Source: an uncultured Collinsella sp.
GTDB lineage: Bacteria; Actinomycetota; Coriobacteriia; Coriobacteriales; Coriobacteriaceae
Direction of reading: 5' to 3'
Assembly (NCBI GenBank): GCA_900547855.1
Contig: URIK01000006.1
Location: 1 to 27,311 of the forward strand
Length of the DNA stretch: 27,311 nucleotides
The position numbers were made by a program, and so were the translations under genes. Position 1 is the first letter of the stretch. Each line of letters begins with the position of its first letter. Shown one piece after another: positions 1-6,212 of the stretch. The notes below the pieces were generated by a model. That model saw only the letters and a program-made list of their open reading frames with translations, was not told where the DNA came from and searched no databases.

Positions 1-47
1 GAGATTCATGAGCGTCTCGTGGGCTCGGAGATGTGTATAAGAGACAG
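1..47. other. Sequencing adapter (Nextera i7 side), not genomic
   Basis: Bases 14-47 match the Nextera read-2 adapter ending in the Tn5 mosaic end (AGATGTGTATAAGAGACAG). Bases 1-5 fit the end of the P7 primer, and bases 6-13 (TCATGAGC) sit exactly where the 8-base i7 index belongs. This is library-construction sequence left in the assembly; the genome starts at 48. Confidence 0.98.
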
Positions 48-1324
48 TTCTTGTAGAGCGGATTGGTGAGCGAGTCGGTCTGGATCGCGGTCACAGCCTC
101 GAGAGAGACGCCCGCGAACGGCTTGCCATCCAGGTCGGTAAACTCGCCGGCCATCTGGCTAAAGCGCTCGTAACCGCCGGGCTTGAGCACGTCGGTCGCC
201 AGGGTGACGGGCCAAATGCCGGCATCGTACAGGGCGCGGATGTTGTAGACCGTGGCGCCGCCGGAGTAGCTGATGCGCAGCTTGCCATCGAACTGCTCGG
301 TAATGCGGCGAGCAGCCTCGATGGTCAGCGAGAACAGCGAACGGCCGGACATGTACATCTCGGTGGAGGGCAGCTCGTTCCTCGTCACGTCGACGGGGAA
401 CGTGTTGGTCAGCTTGACGCCAAACTCCAGGCCGCGCTCGGCACACAGGGCAATCAGGCGCTCGAACATGGGCACGGCGTCGGCCCATTGCAGGTCCTCG
501 CGGAAGTGCGTGTCATCGAAGACGATGTAATCAAAGCCCAGCTCGTTCAGACGCTGACGTGCAAACTCATAGCCCAGCAGCGTGGGGTTGCACTTGATGT
601 AGGTGTTGAGGCCCTTCTCGGTGATCAGATAGGTCGCGATGCGCTCGATCTCCGCCGGCGGGCAGCCGTGCAGGGTGGACTCGGTGATGGAGTTGGAGAC
701 GCGCGCCGGGATGGACTCGACAAACGCGGCATCGACATGCTCAAACTTGTCCAGGTTGGCGAGCGCCCATGCGCGGCACTCGTTCCAGACGTCGGAGCCG
801 CTGGCGTCCTTCATGCCCTCAATGTACGCATCGACCTTGGGGCTCTTGATGCCCTCCAGGTCATAGCCCACGGACATGTTGAAAACAAAACCGTCCGGGT
901 TTCCCAGGCCGTACTCGCGAGCGATCAGGTGGCAGGCAAACCATGCCTTCACGTACTCGGCAAAGGCCTGCGGAACCTCGAGCTCGGTCGACCACTCGCA
1001 GTTGTAGCACTCGTCCTGCGCCACAATGCAGGGCTTGTTCACACACTTGGAGAGCTCCTCGCCGTCCATAACCTGGACGGTCTTGAGCTCAAAGAAGCGG
1101 GAACCGGCCACGTAGGATGCCACGATGTTCTGGGCAAGCTGCGTATTGGGGCCGGCGGCCGGGCCAAACGGAGTCTCGATGCGCTCGTCAAAAATGGGAA
1201 GCGCGCCCTCCTGATTGGTCGTGACCATCTTACGCACGCCAAAGATGGCGTCCTGAGTCTTGTGCTCCTCGATGATCCAGTTCATCAGCTGCGAAAACGG
1301 GATCGGCCTCATGATGTCGCTCAT
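48..1324 (-). CDS. ygfK: YgfK-like oxidoreductase subunit (putative selenate reductase subunit), 3' end missing
   Basis: This is the N-terminal ~425 residues of a YgfK-family protein, whose full-length members are around 1,000 residues. The reading frame runs off the genomic part of the window into adapter, so the C-terminal part, which carries flavin/Fe-S-type domains in the family, is absent. The start MSDIMRPIPF and the blocks GPAAGP.TQLAQNIV, FNMSVGYDLEGIK, TLHGCPP.EIE, GLNTYIKCNPTLLGY, EMYMSGR and LATDVLKPGGY agree closely with E. coli YgfK as I remember it. The N-terminal half resembles a dihydroorotate-dehydrogenase-type TIM barrel. The ATG at 1324 follows a GAGGAG ribosome-binding site. 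Despite its selenate-reductase label, the family is linked genetically to anaerobic purine use in enteric and gut bacteria, and its position directly downstream of ssnA reproduces the ssnA/ygfK pairing of E. coli. The exact reaction is not known to me. Confidence 0.93.
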
Positions 1325-1398
1325 AGTGAGCTCCTCTCTGTAACGCCCGGCGAGACCGCGCGGCGGGCGCAAATACGGTGTAGCGCTAGCACAGCGCC

Positions 1399-1458
1399 GG
1401 CGACCCCGCGGAGGTCGCCTATACGCGCGTCGGATGCGGCGAAACATCCGGCGCGCGT
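1399..1458. repeat. Two adjacent hairpins in the ssnA-ygfK spacer
   Basis: The 148-nt spacer holds a 7-bp stem (GGCGACC 1399-1405 with GGTCGCC 1413-1419) and then a 14-bp stem with one G-T wobble (1423-1436 with 1445-1458) closed by an 8-nt loop. Neither is followed by a T-run on either strand, so a classic intrinsic terminator is unlikely. An mRNA-stability element or attenuator between the two genes is possible. Confidence 0.6.
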
Positions 1459-1472
1459 GAATCTACTTGTAA

Positions 1473-2828
1473 TTAGTAGGTGCGATCGTTGAGCGTGCTC
1501 CAGAGCTTCTTGGACTCAGCCATGGTCCACGCGTTGATCTTGTCCTCATCAATGCCAACGAACTCGCGGTCCTTGTACAGGACGCGGCCGTTGATGATGG
1601 TGGTACGGCAGTTTTTGCCCATCATGCCAAAGAGCATGTGGCCGTCGATGTTCTCCTCGCTCAGCGGCGTAAAGGGCTTGTAGTCCATAACGATGACGTC
1701 GGCGGCAGCGCCGGCCTCGAGCACGCCGAGCTTGCGATCGAAGTACTTGCTCGCCATCTTGGCGTTGTTCTCGAACAGCATCGTCATGGCCTCGCACCAG
1801 CCCACGTTGGGCATGGCGGCGTTGTGGCGCTGAATGATCAGGAAGACCTTAAGGCTCTCGAGCATGTCGTGGGTGTAGGCGTCGGTGCCCATGCACACGG
1901 GAATGCCGCGGCGGAAGAACTCGAGCACGGGGGCGCAGCCCACGGCGTTGCCCATATTGGATTCGGGGTTGTTGACGAGCCAGGTGCCGGACTCCTTGAC
2001 GATATCCATCTCGGCAGGCGTCACGTGGATGCAGTGACCCAGCATGGTGTCGGGACCCAGCAGGTTGTGCTGCAGCAGGCGCTCGACGGGGCTGATGCCG
2101 CCGCGGTTGAGGCGGGAGTCCCAAACGTCATTCATGCCCTCGCACACATGGATGTGGAAGCCGGTCAGGCCGTTGTTGGCCTCGGCCATCTTGTCCATGG
2201 TCTCGTCCGACAGCGTAAAGGTGGCGTGACCGCCAAACATGGCGGCGATCATGTGGTTGTCGTTATCGCGACGCTCCTTGGCGGCCCACTGGGCAAATTC
2301 GGCGTTCTCGGCAATGGCCTGGTCGCATTTTTCCTGGCCGCGGCGATCCGAGACCTCGTAGCACAGGCACGAACGCATGCCCAGCTCCTGAGCTGCATCC
2401 TTAATGGTAAAGAGGCTTCCCGGGATCTCGCAGAAGCTCGCATGGTGATCGAAGATCGTGGTGACGCCATCGCGGATGGAGTCAAGAATCGTGGCGTAGG
2501 CGCTGGCCTTGGTGCCGTCGAGCGTCAGGTTGTCGTCGATCTTCCACCACTGCTGCTCAAGATTCTCCAGGAAGTTGGTGGGGTTGCAGCCCTTGATGGC
2601 AAGGCCGCGGGCCAGACCCGAGTAGATGTGGGTGTGGCAGTTGATGAGTCCGGGCATGATGAGGTTGCCCTGGGCGTCGACGTACTCGGCATCCGGGTAC
2701 TTGGCCTTGAGCTCGCACTCGGGGCCCACTTCGACGATCGTATCTCCGTCAATGGCGACCGCACCGTTTGGAATGAACGGGATCTGCGCGTTGCGGGTAA
2801 AGACGGAACCGTTAGCGACCAGAAGCAT
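1473..2828 (-). CDS. ssnA: SsnA-type amidohydrolase (putative aminohydrolase), 451 aa
   Basis: A cytosolic metal-dependent aminohydrolase of the amidohydrolase (guanine deaminase/AtzA-like) superfamily, expected to remove amino groups or open rings of nitrogen heterocycles. Visible metal-site motifs are CHTHIYSGL near residues 64-72, GFHIHVCE, GHCIHV and the late MGTDAY aspartate. The phrases IMPGLINCHTHIYSGLARG and IFDHHAS match E. coli SsnA as remembered, and the length is that of the family. I place the start at the ATG at 2828 because AAGGGAG lies at proper spacing upstream of it and the protein then begins MLLVANGSVF like its relatives. An ATG 18 nt further upstream lacks a ribosome-binding site. 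It lies between the permease and ygfK on the same strand, supporting a purine-degradation role. The precise substrate is unproven. Confidence 0.93.
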   Translation of the reverse strand: MLLVANGSVFTRNAQIPFIPNGAVAIDGDTIVEVGPECELKAKYPDAEYVDAQGNLIMPGLINCHTHIYSGLARGLAIKGCNPTNFLENLEQQWWKIDDNLTLDGTKASAYATILDSIRDGVTTIFDHHASFCEIPGSLFTIKDAAQELGMRSCLCYEVSDRRGQEKCDQAIAENAEFAQWAAKERRDNDNHMIAAMFGGHATFTLSDETMDKMAEANNGLTGFHIHVCEGMNDVWDSRLNRGGISPVERLLQHNLLGPDTMLGHCIHVTPAEMDIVKESGTWLVNNPESNMGNAVGCAPVLEFFRRGIPVCMGTDAYTHDMLESLKVFLIIQRHNAAMPNVGWCEAMTMLFENNAKMASKYFDRKLGVLEAGAAADVIVMDYKPFTPLSEENIDGHMLFGMMGKNCRTTIINGRVLYKDREFVGIDEDKINAWTMAESKKLWSTLNDRTY

Positions 2829-2845
2829 GGATGCTCCCTTCGACA

Positions 2846-3007
2846 TCAGAGGCGGGGTTTGACACCTCTGACATGGCGGAGTGCGAAGCGCCGGCCTACA
2901 CCGGAAACGGGCCCTCTCCCGTCAACGCTTCACCAAAGGGACAAACCCTTTGAAGTGCGGCTTGGCGCCGCATGGCGTCGGCGGACGAGGCGATGCGTCC
3001 GCCGACG
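2846..3007. repeat. Run of hairpins in the permease-ssnA spacer
   Basis: Four inverted repeats occupy this 195-nt spacer: TCAGAGG/CCTCTGA (2846-2852 with 2865-2871), CAAAGGG/CCCTTTG near 2934-2952, TGCGGC/GCCGCA near 2956-2972, and a perfect 12-bp stem CGTCGGCGGACG (2976-2987) with CGTCCGCCGACG (2996-3007). None is followed by a clear T-run. They may set differential expression of permease versus ssnA, or protect transcript ends. Confidence 0.6.
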
Positions 3008-3023
3008 AATAGCACCGAATTGG

Positions 3024-4418
3024 TTACTTCTTGCTCTCGGGCAAGACCAGATCCACGGCAGCGTCCTTGGCAGCATCGATGTGCTGAGCCACGACCGGCG
3101 TCTGCGGAAGGATCAGGTTAAGGACAATGGCCATGATGGCGGTGGGGGTTACGGCATTGGAGCCGATGACGGTGGACACCCAGGCGGGCATACCCTCGCC
3201 GGCAAGGCAACCGCTGGCCATCCAGATACCCAGGCCAAAGACGACGGAGGTGCCGACGATGGTGGTAGTGCGCTGCGTGAGGCCCTCGCGGGTGAACATG
3301 CGCACGCCGTTCATGGTGATGGTGCCAAAGACACCGACGGTCGCGCCGCCGATGACGGGCTGTGGGATGGCGGAGAGCACGGCCGAGAGCTGCGGGAACA
3401 GGCCGGCGATGGCAAAGACGGCCGCGATGATCACAAAGACCCACTTGTTGACGACCTTGTTGGAGCAGATGATGCCCACGTTCTGGCCAAGGGCGCTGGT
3501 GGAAAGACCGCCCAGCAGGCCGCCGACCATAGAGGTGAGGCCCTGGGACACGATAGCGCCGGAGAGCTCGCGCTCGGTGGGCATACGGTCGATGGAGCCC
3601 AGGCAGGCGGCGGAGACATCACCGATAACCTGGATGGCAACCATGGGGAACACGACGGCGAGGGTAATGCAGACCTCGGGATCAAACTCGAGCGCGTAGG
3701 GCATAACCTTGGGAAGGGCGAAGACCTGGGCGGTGGCGACGCTGGAGAAGTCAATCATGCCAAAGGGGATGGAGACGATCATGCCGACGATCATGCCAAA
3801 GAACACGGATCCCAGCTTGAGCGTGCCCTTGCCAAAGTTGGCGAGCGCAAAGACCACGGCGAAGGTGATAAGAGCGACGCACCAGGCCTGCGGGGTGCCC
3901 CACAGCGGCGTACCCATACCGCCGGCCATGTACTTGACGGCCGTGGGATACAGTGAAACGCCGATGGAGAAGATGACCGTACCGGTCACGACGGGCGGGA
4001 ACAGCCACTTAATCTTGCTGTAGGCCAGACCAAAGAGGACCGCGACGGCACCGCCGACAATCTCGCCGCCCAGCAGCGCACCAAAGCTAAAGCCCGAGGC
4101 ACCCATGGCCTGCAGGGCCGGCAGGAACGCGAACGAAACGCCCATGACGATGGGCAGGCCGCCGCCGATGCGACGGAAGGGAGCGAAGGCCTGAAGGGCC
4201 GTGTCGATTGCCGAAAGAATGAGCGCAACCTGAATGATGTCGGTGCTCTGCTGGCTATTAAAGCCGTAAACGCCGGCCATGATGACCGCCGGGGTAATGA
4301 TGCCGGCAAACGATGCCAGTACGTGCTGAAGGGCACACGGGATCATTTCCTTAACGGGCGGCATGCCTTCGCGAGTGAACAGGGCTTCAGTGCCGTTCGT
4401 AACCGTCTCCTGGGCCAT
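3024..4418 (-). CDS. NCS2/NAT-family nucleobase permease (uracil-xanthine permease type), 464 aa
   Basis: A polytopic inner-membrane transporter of the nucleobase-ascorbate (NAT/NCS2) family with the usual length and about 14 hydrophobic segments expected from the UraA fold. The family's TM1 motif LQHVLASFAG (His32), a GD pair at 266-267 and the signature start GQNVG (Gln312, Asn313) are visible. It is odd in that the TM8 residue that is Glu in XanQ and UacT aligns with Gln263, the TM9 Asp aligns with Gln292, and the Thr of the NAT signature is Asn320. By remembered alignment these are substrate/coupling positions. The ATG at 4418 has a GGTGG element upstream. The gene is first in the minus-strand block permease-ssnA-ygfK and is divergent from the regulator at 4771. 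Purine or urate uptake is inferred from context; the substrate cannot be read from sequence. Confidence 0.9.
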   Translation of the reverse strand: MAQETVTNGTEALFTREGMPPVKEMIPCALQHVLASFAGIITPAVIMAGVYGFNSQQSTDIIQVALILSAIDTALQAFAPFRRIGGGLPIVMGVSFAFLPALQAMGASGFSFGALLGGEIVGGAVAVLFGLAYSKIKWLFPPVVTGTVIFSIGVSLYPTAVKYMAGGMGTPLWGTPQAWCVALITFAVVFALANFGKGTLKLGSVFFGMIVGMIVSIPFGMIDFSSVATAQVFALPKVMPYALEFDPEVCITLAVVFPMVAIQVIGDVSAACLGSIDRMPTERELSGAIVSQGLTSMVGGLLGGLSTSALGQNVGIICSNKVVNKWVFVIIAAVFAIAGLFPQLSAVLSAIPQPVIGGATVGVFGTITMNGVRMFTREGLTQRTTTIVGTSVVFGLGIWMASGCLAGEGMPAWVSTVIGSNAVTPTAIMAIVLNLILPQTPVVAQHIDAAKDAAVDLVLPESKK

Positions 4419-4770
4419 TTGACCACCAATCCTCGAAGTAGTTGTTTTCGCATCTAACGCTCTATTGTGACGCAGTGCGGGGGTGAGGTTGTGCCTTCGT
4501 TGGATATCGTATTAAAGATGATTCTCATTCTCAATAATAATTTTTTGTTATCAGACTATTCTTCAGCTGAAATAACGCATTTCCGCAGGTCAGGAAAGTG
4601 TCCAGTCAAAATAACATCTAACTTTTCTTTTGGTCGACCGTTTACCGCCAAATTCCTACCGCTCGTCCGTATTACGCAAGATACCTGCGAATATGCGAGT
4701 CAATAGACACCGTGTTACCATGAGAAAAAATTGTTATGAACATTTCCGATTTCACCCCAAGGAGTTGCCC
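4419..4770. other. Divergent intergenic region between permease and regulator
   Basis: This 352-nt non-coding region is markedly AT-rich between about 4510 and 4660 compared with its GC-rich surroundings. It contains the permease promoter (4506-4534) and must hold the promoter of the plus-strand regulator, which I could not place with confidence. An open frame running from 4630 into the regulator is only an upstream extension without a ribosome-binding site. Confidence 0.6.
4506..4534 (-). promoter_or_regulatory. Sigma-A-like promoter for the permease gene
   Basis: On the minus strand, TTGAGA (4534-4529) and TACGAT (4511-4506) are separated by exactly 17 nt, matching five and four of six consensus bases. 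The predicted transcript would start near 4499, leaving about an 80-nt leader. The -35 region overlaps a GAGAAT-GAGAAT-C stretch that resembles part of a Fur-type iron box. Confidence 0.5.
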
Positions 4771-5427
4771 GTGAACGAGACCGTACGTCGCTTTTTGCCA
4801 ATGGTCGATTTCCTGGAGCAGATACTCGGCAAAAACAGCGAAATCGTGCTGCATGATTTCTCGGATCCCGACCACGCCATCGTCGATATTCGCAACGGCA
4901 TCGTGAGCGGCCGCAAGGTCGGCGGTCCCGCCACCGATCTGGCGCTCAAGATCATGCACGACGCCAAATATCGCGACCTGCCGTTTATTACGGGCTACGA
5001 GGGGCGCGGTGCCGGCGGCAAGACGTTGGAGTCAGCGACGTACTTTATCCGCGAGAATGACGAGATCGTCGGTATGCTCTGCGTCAACACCGACCTCTCG
5101 ACCGTGCGCTCCATCAACGCCATGGCGCAGCAGCTCATGGCCTGCTTCGACGCCGTGCCAAGGCAGGCGGAACCCGCGTCTATCGAGGTCGAAAGTCTTT
5201 CGGAGTCTACACAGGAGCTCATCGACCGCAGCATTGCCGAGTTGCTGAGCGCGCGCGGGCTGGATGTAGCATCGCTTGGTCAAAGCGACCGCGTGGACGT
5301 CATTCGCCACCTCAACGGCAACGGGGTGTTCATGCTCAAGGGCGCTGTTGCCTGCGCCGCCACCGCGCTGGGCATCTCGGAGCCCAGCGTCTACCGCTAC
5401 CTGCAAAAAGTTCGCAAGGAAGGCTAA
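4771..5427 (+). CDS. YheO/DauR-type transcriptional regulator, 218 aa
   Basis: A cytosolic DNA-binding regulator with an N-terminal PAS-like (YheO/PAS_6) domain over roughly residues 1-115 and a C-terminal helix-turn-helix (HTH_22) at about 185-215 ending GISEPSVYRYLQKVRK. Typical family features are the opening FLPMVDFLEQILGKNSEIVLHD, the SGRKVGGPATDLAL segment and the CVNTDLS strand. I choose the GTG at 4771 because AAGGAG stands 6 nt before it and the protein then has normal family length; in-frame codons upstream encode unrelated low-quality sequence. It is divergent from the permease-ssnA-ygfK block, the classic arrangement for a local regulator, so it probably senses a purine-pathway metabolite. 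The ligand is unknown. Confidence 0.9.
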   Translation: MNETVRRFLPMVDFLEQILGKNSEIVLHDFSDPDHAIVDIRNGIVSGRKVGGPATDLALKIMHDAKYRDLPFITGYEGRGAGGKTLESATYFIRENDEIVGMLCVNTDLSTVRSINAMAQQLMACFDAVPRQAEPASIEVESLSESTQELIDRSIAELLSARGLDVASLGQSDRVDVIRHLNGNGVFMLKGAVACAATALGISEPSVYRYLQKVRKEG

Positions 5428-5471
5428 CGAGCAAAATGGAGCGCGGCTCCACAAGCGATCCATCATTTGAC

Positions 5472-5506
5472 AAAAGACCCTGCAGCTCGCACTGCAGGGT
5501 CTTTTT
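5472..5506. terminator. Bidirectional intrinsic terminator between regulator and ridA
   Basis: A perfect stem AAAAGACCCTGCAG (5472-5485) pairs with CTGCAGGGTCTTTT around the 6-nt loop CTCGCA and is flanked by A- and T-runs, so it serves both the plus-strand regulator and the convergent minus-strand ridA. Confidence 0.93.
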
Positions 5507-5535
5507 GCATGTCATGTTTAGTTGTGGCCAACGCC

Positions 5536-5913
5536 TTAGAGAGCGGCGATGACCTCGATCTCGACCAGACCGCCAGCCGGAAGGGCGGCAACCTGGAAGG
5601 CGCTGCGCGTGGGGAACGGGGCCTCGAACTTGGAGGCGTAGATCTCGTTCACGGCGGCGAAGTCGGCGATGTCGGCCAGGTAGACCGTGGTCTTGACGAC
5701 ATCGGCAAAGGTGGCGCCGGCAGCGGTCAGCAGGGCCTCAACGTTGGCGAGGGACTGCTTGGCCTGGGCCTCGACGCCCTCGGGCATCTTGCCGGTCGCG
5801 GGATCGATGCCCAGCTGGCCGGACAGGAACACCATGTTGCCGGCCTGGATACCGGGGGAATACGGGCCGATGGCTGCGGGTGCGTTATCGGAAGACACGA
5901 CGGTCTTGCTCAT
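5536..5913 (-). CDS. ridA: RidA family enamine/imine deaminase, 125 aa
   Basis: A small cytosolic trimeric enzyme of the YjgF/YER057c/UK114 family. It hydrolyses reactive enamine/imine intermediates such as 2-aminoacrylate to the keto acid and ammonia. Diagnostic features are IGPYSPGIQAG near the start (Tyr18), SGQLGIDP, VVKTTVYLADI, the catalytic-site arginine in PTRSAFQV (Arg103) and VEIEVIA at the end (Glu118/Glu120). The length is standard. The ATG at 5913 has AAGGAG 6-7 nt upstream. It forms its own minus-strand unit, convergent with the regulator. Its closeness to purine genes may be functional, because anaerobic purine clusters in other bacteria include 2,3-diaminopropionate ammonia-lyase, which releases 2-aminoacrylate; that gene is not in this window, so the link is inference. 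Confidence 0.95.
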   Translation of the reverse strand: MSKTVVSSDNAPAAIGPYSPGIQAGNMVFLSGQLGIDPATGKMPEGVEAQAKQSLANVEALLTAAGATFADVVKTTVYLADIADFAAVNEIYASKFEAPFPTRSAFQVAALPAGGLVEIEVIAAL

Positions 5914-5945
5914 GTTTTTCTCCTTACAATCAAATAGAGAGCGTG

Positions 5946-5993
5946 AGCGCGGTGTTCACACCGGGAGGCACAGTTCGGTCTGAACACCGCGCT
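5946..5993. promoter_or_regulatory. Large palindrome in the ridA leader
   Basis: A perfect 13-bp inverted repeat AGCGCGGTGTTCA (5946-5958) with TGAACACCGCGCT (5981-5993) is extended inward by ACCG/CGGT across a single C-C mismatch, leaving a 12-nt loop. It lies just downstream of the predicted ridA promoter, so it could be an operator close to the start site or a 5'-UTR hairpin. Confidence 0.6.
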
Positions 5994-6001
5994 TGATTGG
6001 G

Positions 6002-6030
6002 ATAGTACTCAAGGTTTCCGCGCGATGCAA
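6002..6030 (-). promoter_or_regulatory. Predicted ridA promoter
   Basis: On the minus strand TTGCAT (6030-6025) and TACTAT (6007-6002) are spaced 17 nt apart. Transcription from about 5995 would place the 5946-5993 palindrome at the very 5' end of the ridA mRNA. Confidence 0.45.
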
Positions 6031-6174
6031 GATTATTATCACGTTGCGAGAATATTTTATCGCCCAACGGTTTCCCCGAACCGCTGAACGGTTCTCATGT
6101 GGAGCAGCCAGTCCAAGCTGCTGAAGACTTTGTCCTGCTTAGGCTGCGGGCGTCGCCCACCGCAGCGACGCCAC

Positions 6175-6180
6175 TATACT
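6175..6180 (+). promoter_or_regulatory. Possible -10 element for the U32 operon
   Basis: TATACT lies 33 nt before the ATG at 6213. The -35 region is poor and overlapped by a 7-bp GGCGTCG/CGACGCC hairpin, so this is only a candidate. Confidence 0.3.
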
Positions 6181-6212
6181 TTTGAATATCTGAGCATTTT
6201 GAAAGGCAGGAT

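Noticed and set aside
1638..3956. 772-codon plus-strand open frame
   Set aside because: It lies antisense to ssnA and the permease, crosses two real genes and their spacer, has repetitive G/A/H-rich composition, and reflects GC-skewed codon use on the opposite strand.
4630..4770. Upstream ATG start for the YheO-type regulator
   Set aside because: Adds 47 residues unlike the family and has no ribosome-binding site; the GTG at 4771 has AAGGAG at ideal spacing.
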